Below are positions 16,232 through 31,200 of a stretch of 64,000 bases of DNA, piece by piece. This DNA comes from Leptolyngbya boryana PCC 6306 (GTDB taxonomy: Bacteria; Cyanobacteriota; Cyanobacteriia; Leptolyngbyales; Leptolyngbyaceae): positions 18,577 through 82,576 of the forward strand of contig NZ_KB731324.1 of assembly GCF_000353285.1 (NCBI RefSeq). Direction: 5' to 3'. A model generated the notes under the pieces. The model was not told the origin of the DNA. It did no database searches and saw nothing but the letters and a program-made list of their open reading frames with translations. Positions within the stretch are counted from its first letter, which is position 1; every line of letters begins with the position of its first letter. Made by a program: the position numbers and the translations under genes.

Positions 16232-19200
16232 CTATTTGTTTTCCAAGTACTTGATAGTACCATCCTGCTGACCTACAATGGCATCAGAATCACCATCGCC
16301 ATCAATATCGGCAAAGGTGATTGAACTATTTTCACTGATGCCCGTGATATTACTGAATGGATTAGCAGTTACGCTTTGAGCAGTAAAGCTACCATTGGCA
16401 TTACGGTAGTAGGCAATGCTGGCTTTTCCATCTCCAATGAACATATCGAGATCTCCATCCTTATCGATGTCAGCAAAGCCATAGCGAGTGTTTACACCCA
16501 CGCTCATTCCATTAAAGGGATTGGCGGTTCCCGTCACTTGGGCAAAGCTACCGTTGGTATTGCGATAGAATGTAATTGAGCCTGTTGTACTGGTCGAGCT
16601 ACTCGCATTGGTGATGAAAGCATCTAAATCCCCGTCACCATCAATGTCTGCAAAAGTAGGAGCACCCGTTGCGAAAGTCAATCCAGAGAACGGATTCGTG
16701 TCAGAGGTAAAGGAACCATTATTGTTCCGGTAGAATCCAATGATACCCTTAGAGCCACCAATGAAGGCATCTAAATCGCCATCCCTATCAATATCTGCAA
16801 AGGAAATACTGCTGTTATCGCCCCAGTCGATTCCATTGAAGGGATTCGCTGTTCCCGTGACTTGAGCAAAGGTTCCACTGGTATTGCGATAGTACCGGAT
16901 GGTGCCATCTGATGAACCCACGAAGGCATCTAAATCACCATCTTTGTCAATATCTGCAAATGCAGGAGTTGCTTTGTCACCAACATCTAATCCATTGAAG
17001 GGATTTGAGGTGCCAGTCCGTTCTCTAAAAGTCAATCCAGTGATAGACAGAGAGACCGCCGCAGTGCTGATACCACCTTTACCATCGCTAATTGTATAGG
17101 TAAAGCTATCACTTCCAGTTCCACCCATCTGAAGAGATGAGAACTTACCATTGGGATTGTAAGTAAACGTGCCGTTGCTATTGAAGGTCAATTTTGCTCC
17201 AGATGTGAGCGTAATCGTAGAGCCAGCTGTAATTGTGGTTCCATTGACTTGAGTGATACTCAAGGTATCGCTCGTATCAACGTCGGAGTCATTACTGAGA
17301 ACAGTCACTGTAATTGCAGTGTCTTCATCAGTTGTAGTACTATCAGCTGTTGCCACAGGTCCATCATTCACGCCAGTAATGGTTAGTGTTGCTGTTGCAG
17401 TACTAGTGCCACCTTTACCATCGCTAATGGTGTAGGTGAAGCTATCTGTTGCTGACTTGCCCGTACCGAGATAATCAAATTTGCCATTGGGATTGTAGGT
17501 AAAGGTGCCTGTGCTATTAAGGGTCACTTTCGCTCCCGAAATCAAGGTAATTGTTGATCCAGAGGTGATACTGGTTCCATTGACATGAGTGACACTCAAA
17601 GTATCTCCCGTATCAACATCCGAATCGTTGCTCAATACAGTTAACGTGGCAGACGTATCTTCGTTAGTTGTACTACTATCAGCCAGCGCTATAGGTCCAT
17701 CATTCACGCCAGTGATCGTCAAATTAACCGTCGCGGTACTGGTACCACCTTTACCATCGCTAATGATGTAGGTGAAGCTATCTGTTGCTGAATTGCCCGT
17801 GCCGAGATAATCAAATTTGCCATTGGGATTGTAGGTAAAAGTGCCTGTGCTATTAAGAGTCACTTTTGCTCCTGAAGTCAAGGTGATGGTCGATCCAGCA
17901 GTAATGCTTGTTCCATTCACTTGAGTAATGTTAAGAGTATCCCCTGTATCAACATCCGAATCGTTGCTCAATACAGTTAACGTGGCAGACGTATCTTCGT
18001 TAGTTGTAGCACTATCAGCCATCGCTATAGGTCCATCATTCACGCCAGTAATGGTTAGTGTTGCCGTTGCGGTACTGATGCCACCTTTACCATCGCTGAT
18101 GGTGTAGGTAAAGCTATCCGTTGCTGACTTCCCAACACCTAGATATTCAAATTTGCCGTTCGGGTTATATGTAAACGTTCCTGCCGTGTTTAGGGTCACT
18201 TTTGCACCAGAGGTCAGTGTGACAGTTGAGCCAGAAGCGATCGTCGTTCCATTGACTCTCGTAATAGTCATTGTGTCAGCTGCATTAGCATCAGAGTCGT
18301 TGCTCAATGCGCTAATAGTCGTTGTCGTGTCTTCGTTCATCGTGACACTATCGTTCACGGCGACGGGTGGCGTATTCGTGTTCTCAAAGTAATTGATGTT
18401 GCCATCAAATTCACCGATGAAGGCATCTAAATCACCATCGCCATTAATATCAACGAAGGAAACCGTGCTGTTTTGACCCACATCTACACCATTGAAGGGA
18501 TTGCTGGTTCCGGTGACTTGAGCAAAGCTGCCATTGGTGTTGCGGTAATAATTGATCGTGCCGTCGGATTCCCCAATAAAGGCATCGGAATCGCCATCTT
18601 GGTCAATATCAGCAAACGCGATCGTACTGCTATCTCCCACATCTACACCATTGAAAGGATTAGCAGTTCCAGTGACATTGGCAAAACTACCATTGGTATT
18701 GCGATAGAACTTAATCGTACCATCACTTTGTCCCGTGAAAGCATCCAAGTCGCCATCGTTATCAATATCGACAAAGCTTGGAGCTATAAAATCAGCAATG
18801 CCATTGCTCGTGTCAGTAATTTGAGTGAAACTGCCATTGGTGTTTTGGTAGTATTTCAGAACCATCTTGCCATCACCGATAAAGGCATCGAGATCACCAT
18901 CTCGATCGATGTCAGCAAAGGAAATTGACGTATCCGAAAAACCCGATACACTATTCAAAGGATTAGCAGTTCCCGTCACTTGGGCAAAGCTGCCATTGGT
19001 ATTGCGATAGTAGCGGATTGTTCCATCGGATGACCCCATAAAGGCATCTAAATCACCATCCTTATCAATGTCAGCAAACGCTACATTGCTAGAGTAGCCT
19101 ACATCAATCCCATTCAATGAATTATTGCTGCCCGTGCGCTCATAGAAGGTTCCACCACTAATCTTCAGCGAGACGGTTGCCGTACTAGTTCCCCCTTTGC

Positions 19201-22200
19201 CATCACTGACCGTATAGGTGAAGCTATCGGTTCCGGTTTCGCCCATGCCCAATGTGACAAATTTGCCATTCGGGTTATAGGTAAAGGTGCCGTTTGCGTT
19301 CAAGGTCAGTTTGGCACCGGAAGTCAGGGTCATGGTTGAACCTGCTGTAATGACGGAGCCATTTACTTGAGTAATACTGAGAGTGTCTCCAGTATCAATA
19401 TCGGAGTCATTGCTCAGGACACTAATCGCGGTAGACACATCTTCATTAGTAGTAGCGCTATCTGCTTTTACAGTTGGCGCATCATTGACCCCAGTAATAA
19501 CCAGAGTAACGGTTGCAGTGCTGGTGCCACCCTTGCCATCACTAATGGTGTAGGTGAAGCTATCCGTTGCAGTTTTTCCAGTTCCCAGGTACTCAAATTT
19601 ACCATTGGGATTGTAAGTAAGACTGCCATTAGCATTCAGGGTAACTTTTGCCTTGGAGCCAATCAAGACACTAGAGCCAGCCGTTAGAGTTGTACCATTC
19701 ACTTTCGTGATACTCAAGGTATCACCCGTATCAATGTCGGTGTCGTTGCTTAGAGCAGCGATCGTCACTGTACTATTTTCCGTGGTGGTAGCGCTATTCG
19801 CACTAGCAACAGGGGTGTCATTGATCCCATTAATCGTCAAGGTAACAGTTGCAGTGCTCGTACCGCCTTTGCCATCGCTAATCGTGTAGGTGAAGTTATC
19901 GGTCGCCGTTTTGCCAATTCCCAAATACTCAAATCGACTATTGGGATTGTAGCTGAAGGTGCCATTGGTATTAAAGGTCACTTGCGCACCGGAAGCTAGA
20001 ACGCGAGTTGTGCCAGATGTGATAGCTGTGCCATTGAGATGGGTGATTGTGAACGTATCGCCTGTATCAATATCAGAGTCATTGCTAAGGGCAGCGATCG
20101 TGACACTGGTCGCCTCATCAGTTTCGACGTTATCTTTTGTTGCTATCGGCACATCATTGACCCCATTAATCGTGATACTGACAGTCGCAGTATCTACCCC
20201 ACCCATGGCGTTTTTCACGCTGTAGGTGAAGCTATCGGTTGCAGTTTTGCCTGCACCTACAGCGTCAAATTTACCATTGGGATTGTAGGTGAAGGTATTG
20301 TTGGCATTGAAGGTCACTTGAGCACCGGAGTTTAAAGTGACAACGCTGCCTACAGTTGCGCTGCTGCCATTGACTGTACTGATGCTAATCGGGCTGAAGC
20401 CATCCCAGTTGATGTCATTGCCTAGTACGGTAAAGATCGTACTCGTCTCTTCGGTGGTACTAGCACTATCATTTCCAGCGATCGGGGTAATTTTCACCGT
20501 TTCGCTATTGCTGTAAGCGATCGTACCTAAACCTCCACCGGTAATCGTGAGATTGCTGAAATTCCAACTCGCTCCTGAGCGGGTAGGTTTGACTAAGAGC
20601 GTATCATTACCCCCACCAGCATCCACAGTGATATTTAAGGTGGAATTGAGGCTGTCGGAACTGCTGAAGAGGGTGATAGTGTTGTTGCTGTTATCGCCTG
20701 TAATAGTCACAGCACCGCTTGTTCTACCAGAGAAATCGACACTTAGATCATCAATGGTTCGCAGATAGGAATCCTGCGTTGTGTTCAGTTTGACTTCTGA
20801 ATCATTCGTCATTTCCAAATCCAACGTATTAGTGCGGGTTCCCACTGATATTGCATTCAGTGTTAGGAAATCACTTTGGAGATTGGCTTCGGCATTTTGA
20901 TTGGCATCGACAATGGCACCTGTAGAAGACAAGCTGACGATATTTTCAGCATAGACTTGATCAACATTGAGGGTACCGATCGCGTTGGCAACATAGATAT
21001 TTTCCTTGGCGCGAGCTGTTAAGCTACCACCGAGAGAACTAATTTCCACAATGCCGCGCATGGTTGCAGTTGAGGATGCATCATTCCATTGGCGATTGCT
21101 GCCATAGTTCATGGAGACGTAATCTTCATTACCGTTCCAATTATTGGGTTCGCCTGGTGCCCAGTTCCGGTAGGGGGTGGTTTCACCACTTGCCCAGGCA
21201 AAGGTGCCTTCCGTCACTTTGTCGGTTAAGCCAATCCAGAAGCTTTCAGTGTTGCTAAAGGTGTTGCGTAACCATTGCTCTTCAGCCGCATCGTTGATTG
21301 TCACCAGGTTGCCACCTACTGCTTGGGCTGCGGTTTGTGCGATTTCCCAGGTAGCGATGGGGTTGAGCAAATAGAAATGACCGTTGTATTCCTGAACGTT
21401 CAACTCAATGATGCCGCGCATGGTTGCAGTTGAGGACGCATCATTCCACTGGCGATTGTTGCCATAGTTCATGGAGGCGTAATCCTCATTGCCGTTCCAA
21501 TTATTGGGTTCGCCTGGTGCCCAGTTCCGGTAAGTAGTAGTTTCACCATTTGCCCAGGCGAAGGTGCCTTCCGTCACTTTGTCGGTTAAGCCAATCCAGA
21601 AGCTTTCGGTAGTGCCAAAGGTCGTTCTGAGCCAAGCTTCTTCGGTTGCATCATTGATCGTTACGAGGTTGCCACCGAGACTTTGGGCATAGGTTTGGGC
21701 AGCTTCCCACGTTGCCGAGCTACTGAGCAGATAGAGCTTACCGTTGTGGTAATAGATGTTGTCCTTCAGGTCGATCGTAATTGGAGCGGTGCTGCTACCT
21801 ACGCTGGAACTTCCCGCTTCAAGGACTAGATCACCCCCTCCAACGACGTTGACTGCTCCCGTTGTAGCGACGTTGACAATGCCTTGAGCAGCCTTAATCC
21901 GCACTTCACTGCCTGCTTTAACTTGGTCGAGGTTGATATCTTGCTCCGAACCGAGAAAGACATTCCCACCAGCAGTGAGGTTGATTTCGCCAGTTGCATC
22001 AATATCTACATCTTGCTTCTGACTGATAACGACTTTGGAAATCGGAGCAGTCGATTTTTTAGGATCTAAAATCTTATTTCCAGCCGCATCGTAGTAGGTG
22101 ATGTCATCCCGTTCTGCATAGCTAAGGGCAAGGCGTTGGGCTTCGGTGAGATCCGTTGCCCAGTTTTTGATACTTGACCAATTGTTGATCGTAATGCTGC

Positions 22201-25200
22201 CTTCGGTACGCCCGATCGCACCGCTAGCCGTAACAGCGACATCACCGCCTGCTGTAATGTTGGCTTCTTCGATCGTGTATTGCGTATCTGTAACAGAGCC
22301 AAACAATCCCGGAGCGACGGTATTTTTCAGTTGATCCAGGCTCCACTTACTGCCCTGGCTGAGACTGCTCTGTTGACTGCTGCTGACGTTATATTTCTGT
22401 GCAATCAGATTCGGATCGTAAATACTGATATTCGTCAAGTTCTTGCCTGTAAAGTCGCTGTCCTTAAATAGGTCAGTGATTACGGTAGACATGTAGGCAT
22501 CGTCGCCCGTTAGAGTCACACTACCACCACTAAATAGGGTATGGAGGGTTTGATATTGCGTGGTTTTCTCCGCCGCCATTGCTATGATTTCGCTATCGCT
22601 GTAACCTTGAGCACGCAGTTGAGTCTTGGCAGTATCACTGTAGCTGTAGGAGAAATTTGCGTTGTAGGCATCAGCAGTATAGACGGTTTGACCCGTTGAA
22701 TTCACACTCGATTTAACATTGCGGTAGTTCCAGTAGGTTTCGTACAGGTGCTCTGCCTGTTGCTTGAAGCTCGCGATCGACTTAGAACTACGATCGGTGG
22801 TCAATCCAATTTGTGACCAGAGGCTTTCGAGTTGGGTTTGGGAATAGGGATCGATCGTTTCAGCTAAGTTATTGTCAACTAACCCGCCACTAGAGACCGT
22901 CAGATTAACATTACCTCCTGCGGTGGCACTAACCAGATAGAGATCTCCATCCGTTTCCTTGAGGTAGATATTGTCAGCAGCATCCAGGGTTACACCTGAT
23001 GTTCCATCCGCAGTGCTGAGTAGTGTTGCGGTTATTGAAGTGACCATACCCATGATCGTTGTCGTTGTTTTGAAGCCAGAGTCAACCCGCAAAGACTGAG
23101 TAGAAGAACCGATCGAGCCAGTTTCGGACGTGAGATCGATCGTGTAAGCCTTGATGTCATAGCCGCCCGCACCGGCACTTAAGAGAGAGCCATTGGTAGA
23201 CAGCGTGACGGTACCAGAAGACGAATAGCTTTCACCGAAAATCGTCACATTACCATCAATGTCGGTAATCGAGACATTACCCGTTGCATTGAATTGCAAT
23301 TGACTCACATCGGTACTGAGATCCATCAGCTTGCTACCCGAAAGGGTTAGGCTATTACTAGTGATCACACCGTTAGTAGACAGGTTATCAATGTAGCCTG
23401 AAGTAGATTTAAGGGTAGTGCTACCACCTTTATTACTGATTGAATTTAGCAACAGGATGTCTTGGGTTGAGGTGATGCTGACTGAACCCGTGTCATAGCC
23501 GATAAAGGTCACCGCAATAGGTGAATCGGCATCATAGCTGTGGGTATTGATCGTCTTTTTACCCTGCTGGTAGGTATCACGGCGATAGTAAGTCTTTTTC
23601 TTGAAGATCCACCAGCCGCTGGTCTCTGTCCAGGTATCTTGATCGACGAGTTGATTACTACTCGTAGTCACCACTTCACGATTGTAGGCATACAGATTGC
23701 TGTTGGTAGTAGTTTCGATATAAGCCCCTTCTAGGAGTGGAGTTTCATCCAGTAACATCGTTGTAGTTTCGATCGCAGTTCCTGGATCTTTTGCAAGGTC
23801 ATCAGAACCCCAAAAACTAGATTTACCATAGGTTTTCTGAGTTTCCGTGATACTAGACTGTCCTGTGACCCAGGTGTAACGCTGATTGGCAAGAGGATTA
23901 TAGCTGGCAGCACGGGTATTCGATAAGGTTGTCGTCTTGCCGCTAGTCGTGGAAGTATCGGTGACAGTGACGTTACTACCAACCCGAGTGTAGGTTGTCA
24001 TTAAAGCTTCACCATTTGCACCCGTTTTAGCGGTATCAATGATTTGTAACTTGCCTTCGATACCACTGCCACCTGCATCAATGCTATTGATGGCAATGTC
24101 ATAGTTCGTGTTGTTCGTGATATTGATGCGACCAAACCCATCCATCACCCTCAGGTTGCCATCTCCGGTGCTGATGATGTGTCCCACCAATTGCATATAG
24201 CCGCCTTCGATCTCAACATCATCTAGTTCGATACGATTTTCTTCAGCGTTATATTTCGCGTCAATGCTGGTACCATCTGTATCGGTTGATAGCGTGAGAT
24301 ATTTGGTCGATGGAGTTTTACCGGCAGCAATTGTACTGTCGTAGCTGGATTTGAAGGCGCTGATGGTGGCATTGAAACTGTTGCTGAGGGTGAGAGTACG
24401 ATCGGGGGTTCCGCTTTGGATCACACCATTGATATTCAGATAGCGGGCGTTGATAAATACGTTACTGCTCGCAGTGATACTGCTGCTACTGCTCGGATCA
24501 ACCGATGAAGAGCCACTGGTTTCTGGTCCATTTTCAAAACTAGTTGCAGTGCTTGAGAGTTGGCTACGAGGATTACCACCCACATGCAGGAAGCCTAAGT
24601 CGTCTGTCAGGCTGAGGCTATGCTCAGTACCGCTACCTGTACTAGTGAGATCAATTTCTTTTGAGGAATTGAGCGTCAGGCTACCACCGCTGCTGAGAGT
24701 GACATAGCCGCTAAATCCCCCACCAAATATAGGTGCATAAATACTGGCTAGCTTAATCGTGTTGTTGTCAATCTTATCGACGTAATAGGTGGCAGAGATT
24801 GAGCCATTGGAACTGCGGTAAACTACTTGATCGCCATCGCTTAAGCTATGTCCTGTTAGTGTCAACTGGCTACCGCCACTCGACAAAGTATAAGTTTTGT
24901 TGGCGAAGGCATTATCCTCAGTCGAGGCGAGTTTAATCGTGTTGCTATCAATCACGATCGCGTAGTAGCTCCGATTGTCGGACAAGCCACCGATACTGGT
25001 TCCAGTCCCATTGCTATAAAAGACTTGATCACCTGTGCTCAGACCATGATTGGAGATCGTAATCGTATTCTGGAACGTGCTGACCTTACTCGAAGGATTA
25101 AATTCAAAGACTGTTCCATCATCAGTCAGGACAAAATCGCTGCCAGATTGGATGTCGATTGTTTCTGCGTTGAGGCTACCATAGACAATCACACTACCTT

Positions 25201-28200
25201 CATCGTTGATCAATTGCACTGTGCCTTTAGCATTATCTACAGTTCCAATGACTTCGAGATCAGGTGCTTCAGGCGTATCCACACCTAATGCAGCAAATTC
25301 GCTTGCCTGTACTGCAAAGGTCGGATCGTAGGTATTCTCCACTTGAATCAAGGCATCATCACTGTTATCTGAGGTGATAACTTGACTGAAGTTGGCAGTA
25401 TTTTCAGAGGTGTTACGAGTATTAATCGTACTGTTGCTGGTAACAGAAGTACTGTTAAATAGAATTCGTCCACCTTCGACTTCAGGAATTTTCAGGTTAT
25501 TCACCCGTAGGTAATAGGGACTGCCATTGGTAATGGTAATTTTGGCATCACCTGGCGAATTCAAGACACCACTGCCCTTGAGATAATCGCCTGTTACCCG
25601 AATATCACCAACTTTCACCTTGATATCTGGAATCTCAATGTAGGTGACTTGGCTCACTGAACCGAGTTCCTCCAGTTGATTTTCCCAATAGGCGATTTCC
25701 GCGGTGTATGCAGCAACCGTACTCGTATCGCCTGCATAGGTCGATTTCAATTCTTGCAGTTGCGAGATATAAGTACTGATGTTGCTGTAGAGATCTTCAA
25801 CGCTGAGGGTGACTGTTCCAACGCCATCAGATTTCTGCGTGATATTGATGGGATAAATACTCACACCATCTACGGTTGTGGTTGAGATCAGGGTCAGGCT
25901 TTCATCAATGGTCAGGGTTTCTTGGTTTTCGATACTGACCTCGATCGTGCCATTCACAGTTACGCCAGTTGTGGCCGTAATGTCATTATCTGTTCGCTTA
26001 ATATCTGCAACTGATGCTCCCGTAATCGTGCCAATCAGTGCCTCATAACTATCCTGGCTCTTCAGCAGTCCAACGGCTTCTATCTCTCCTTTAGTGGTCA
26101 GAAGATTCGTGTCGTAAACCGTTTGGATTTGGGCACCAGCATCGATCGTAATCGTATTTTCCAAGGTCACTGTGGCATCTGAAGATCCAGCACTACTCAG
26201 AGGTGCCGCTGTGTAATTCCAGACGTTCGATCGAGCGTTCACGTCAATCACATTAGTATCGCCATTAGCATTCTGTCCCGCCAATAGGTTGACATCGCCT
26301 TCGGAACGCAGATAAGCCCCATTTTTCAGTTGGATTTGGTTCTGAGTATTGGTACTCGCGATCGATTCCGCTGAAGGTTCCCCTGCCAAACCGTAACTAG
26401 AGGCATTTGCCGTTACATCTAGCGTGACCTTTGCTTTTGCTGAGAGCGTAATATCTCCATTGCTGTAAAGGTTTGCATCCTGGATTGTGACGATCGCTTG
26501 GTTGGTTTGTTGCTTTACAGTGGATTCTGCGGCTGCTATGGAAATAACACCACCGCTATCTAACGTCGTTTCATCCCAAGCAGAGACATCGTTTGACGCT
26601 CTTAAATTGATCTCACCTGTCGTTGAAATCGTTGTGTCATAGGCATTTGTAGTAGAACTGTCCCCGATCGTGATTGTCGTTGCATTATTGATCACAGTAC
26701 TGCTTATAACCGCAGAGGCATCAACCACACCACCAGAACCAGCTTCAGCCGTTTCATCACTCAATTCTGCTTTGAGGATGGTTTGAGTGGCATTTACAGT
26801 GAAGCTAGCAGCATTGATAACCAGGTTTTGATTGGTATTGTCGCTATCGATCCCGATCGTCACCTTAGATATTGTATTCACCGTGTTGTCTGCAAAGGCA
26901 CCGCTTGCCCCAACAACCGAAGCGTTGACACTATTGGCTTTACTGTTGAACTTCGTGGTTTGATCAGCGCTGATCTCGATCGCATTACTGACATTGATTT
27001 CTACATTACCGCTCGTAGAATCACCATCTTCGATACGAACTTTAGCCATGCTTGCGTTATTGGTCGAACTCAAAGCAGCTTGCCCAGACACGACACCGCC
27101 ACCACCTGCAACTGCATTGGCATAATTGTAATCGTTACCGATTGCTTGAATCTTCAGATCCTTCGCCGTAATGTTAACGCCTGTATCCAAATATGCTTGT
27201 GTCGTCAAGCTTGACTCTGCATTAGCGATGTTAGCACCTAGCGCCAAAATTCCGCCATTATAGCCATCGGCTTCTGCCGTTTGTTGGCTGTCTGCATCTG
27301 CTTTAATCGAAGCCGTATTGGTAATCGTCAGCTTGCTGTTTTTGCCCACATAGGCACTCACCTGCCCCGAATTGGTTGCGGTACTTTCACTAGCGTTGAC
27401 CGAACCAAACAAAGCACCACCCGCACCCGTTGCCTCAGTATGGGCAGCATCTCCACTGGTCGGAAGGCTTTGCTGTGCGAGAACCGTCAAATTGCTGGCG
27501 CTAATTGTACTGCTACTTCCAACATAGGCATCAACTTGAGGTGTTACTTCAGCCGTTGCAGCCGAATACCCTGCTTGCACAAGTCCTGACACACTCAAAC
27601 CAAAGGCATTAGCATCAGCATCCGGTTGAGCAGTGGCGGTGATATTAAGATTGCCTGTCAGAGAAATCGTTGTGGAATCGCCTACATAGGCTTTCACCGT
27701 AGAATCAAATGTGGCATCGGCACTATTGCCAGATCCAGAGGCTAATACGCCACCTGCGATCGATATAACCCCGGCATCAACTTTGCCATCACCAGTACTA
27801 GTAATGTTGAGATTGGTAGCAGAGAGGGTTGCTCCAGTGACATGAGCTTTAGTTGTGCTTTGAGTGATGGAATCTGCAACACTAGCACCGATCGCCACCA
27901 TACCTGCACTCGCTCCATAAGCATCGGTTGCCACATCATCGGTACTGTCTGCGGTGACATTGATCGTTTTACCCTTCACCGAACTACCAGAGCCAATCCG
28001 AGCTTCGACCGTCGATTTTACGGTTGCAGTTGCTTCTGCTCCGGTTCCCGCGCCCCCCCAAAGGCTTGCTGCCACTGAAGTTGCGACTGAGAGTGCATCA
28101 ATATCTGGATTTGAGGTTGCAGCCAGGTTGAGGTTATCGTTGTTGGAGGCAACTTTGGCGTTGTCGATGTAGGCCTGCACTGTGTTGTTTACCGTTGTAT

Positions 28201-31200
28201 CGGTTGTCGAAACGCCCACCGATGCACCGATCCAACTTGCTACTGCGGAACCACTGCCAACTGTAGGATCAATGTTGGACGTATCGCTTGCAGCCAGGCT
28301 AATTTCGCCCGTCGCTTGAATATTGTAGGTACTACTGGTATTGACATTGCGAATAAAGGCTCCCACTTCGTTAGTTGTGGTCGTGGTTACACTTGCTCCG
28401 GCTCCACTAAAGCTTGCGCTAGTTGGGGCAACACCTGCTGCGAGAGAAGCTGCGACAGCCGTATTTTCCGTCATCGTCAGTTGGGATTGTGCTTTGAGCG
28501 TAATATCATCTCCAGCACTGATGGTTGTGCTATCAGTCGTGCTCTGACCGATGAAGGATTGAACGGTATTGTCGATCGTATTCTCAACCGTAACGGCACC
28601 GATCGCCATGCTAAAACTAGCGCTACTACCAGAAATTGCAATACTCCCTCCGACCGCTATACTTTTGATCGTGCTTTGGTCGATCGCATTAAGATTTAGA
28701 TCGCCACCATTGTTTGAGTCTGCCGTGGTCGTAATCGTACTGCTATTTTGAATGTAGGACTGAATGGTATTCCCTAGCGTATTAGTTACACCTGTCCCTG
28801 CGCCTGCTGCGCTTACCGATGCACCACTACTTACCGCAACACTAATTGCGCCTGCCAAGCCAAAGTTTTCAATGGTGGCAGTAGAGTTTGCAGTAAGGTT
28901 GAAATCGCCTGCGCTGACCGTTCCTTTATCCACGTAGGCTTTGACGGTATTACTGATTTCGTTATCCGCGATCGCGACTCCAACGGAAGCCGCTCCTGAA
29001 GCATCGGTGCTACCCCCGATTGAAAGACTCGCGGCACCCGCATCGGCAATAATCTCACTGTCATCGATCGCGGTTAATGTCGCTGTTTCATCGGTAGTGA
29101 CTTTGCCTCCGTTTTGAATTCCTGCGGCGATCTTGGCTTTAATCGTGTTCTCAATCCCTGTACCTGAGCCAGACAGGCTAATGGTTCCGCCACCCGTAGA
29201 ACCAGAAGCTGCGGCTGAACCACTGAAGGCTAAACCATCGATTGTTGCAGTAGATTTTGCAGTTACAGTCACAATGCCATCAGCACTGATTGTCGCATTG
29301 TCTACCAAGGCTTGAATCGTATGGCCTTGCGCTTGTCCAATTTGGTTTGTTGCAACGGCAGCCCCAATTGACAGAGAAGCACTCGAACCATCACCAAGCG
29401 TCGCAGCGATCGAGACTCCACCCGCATCCGAAGTGATAGTGCTGTTATCCGTCGCTGTGAGATTCACTGCTGCATTATTGGAGGTCTTAACCGTTGCACT
29501 GTTCTTGATTTGGGCAGAAATCGTATTGTCAATATTATTGTTTGTGCCGGCACCCGCACCGCTGAGGCTGAGACTACCCAAATATCCAGAAGAACTGGAA
29601 GCAGAACCTCCAATGCTGAGGGCATCAATTTCAGCGGTCGATTGGGCAGTGATATTGACCGCACCCGCAGAGGTAAGCGTAGATTTATCAACGTAGGCAT
29701 CGATCGTATTGTGGATGTCGTTTTCTGCGATCGATACCCCAACCGAGCCGGAAGTACTTACAGAACTGTAGCTTAGAGCAAGCGAATAACCACCGCTATC
29801 CGCCGTGATGTCGCTGTCATCAGTCGCGCTAATCGAAATCGTGCCGCTGTTAGAAGTCGTAATACTGCTGCCATTCGTCACGTAGGCGCTAATAGTGGTT
29901 TCAATGTCGTTATTTGCGCCTGCACCGGCACCTGACAAGCTCATCGCTAGCCACGAAGCATTCGTGCTCACCGCCGCTGCCGCCCCCAAGGCAAAGCTAT
30001 CGATCGTTCCCGTCGATGCTGCAGTAATCGCTACATTGCCACTGGCAGTGAGTGTAGACTTATCCACATAGGCACTGACCATATTGGTGACATCGTTATA
30101 GGACAAGCCTGCACCAGCACTAACCGATGCAGCATTCGAGGAGGGCTTGATTGCGATCGCTAGAGCTGCTCCACCTGCATCCGCATGTAAGGTCGAATCA
30201 TCTGTTGCGCTAACCGTGATAGCACCTGAGATTGTGGTTGTAGAATTGGCGATATAGGCTTTTGTAGAATTGTCAATTTCATTGATGGTAACTGCGCCAG
30301 CAATCCCAACATTGATAGCTGAATTCGCTGCTCCGGAACCACCTGCGACGACTGCATAAACCTCACTGGTATTCGTTGCATTCACCGTCAGTGATTTAGA
30401 ATTGCTCAGAGTCGTGTTTTCTAAATAGGCATTAGTCGTCTGACTAACGGTATTTTGACCATAGGAACCTGCTAAGCCTACAGAAGCCGTGGATTGGTTG
30501 TTATTCCCGATCGTCAGTGCAACTGAGCCACCGATCGCGAGAATTTCACTATCATTATTTGCCGTGACACTGACCGTCGAGGAGCTATTCGTCGTCACTT
30601 TGACATCACGCAAATACGCCTCAGTCGTATCCGCGACTTCATTCAACGCCACATCGCCAGAAATTCCAACTCCAAAAGTGGTCGATCCTGTCGTTGAGCC
30701 ATCGGAATTAGTCGTGACACTACCGCCTGTCGAAATCGCGGAGGCTAGCGAGAAGGAACCAATATAACCATCATTCTTGGCGTTGATGCTGACATTGCCA
30801 CTGCTAGTAATTGAAGTCGTTGCATCCGTTTCGCCAGAATCGCTCAAGTTGCCAATCACAGCGCGGGTCTTACGATCGACGGTATTAAACCCAATGCTGG
30901 CACCAAAACCAATGCTTTCAGACACAGCAACACCACCCATTATATTGATGACATTACTGGTATCCTCAGCATTCACAACCAAGCTAGCGGTCGAGCCACT
31001 CACCAGGTTATCACCCACAACCAGGGTAACTCCATCATCAATTTGTGCTGTCGTAGTATTGTCTACATAAATCCAGGTGCCCACGCCACTGAAACCAAAG
31101 GTATCGGCACTGCCACCTGCCGCAGCGACATCAATACTCATCGTTTCACTATCGGCATTAACCTTCAGACTATCGGCATATAAGGTAACACCATCTTCAA

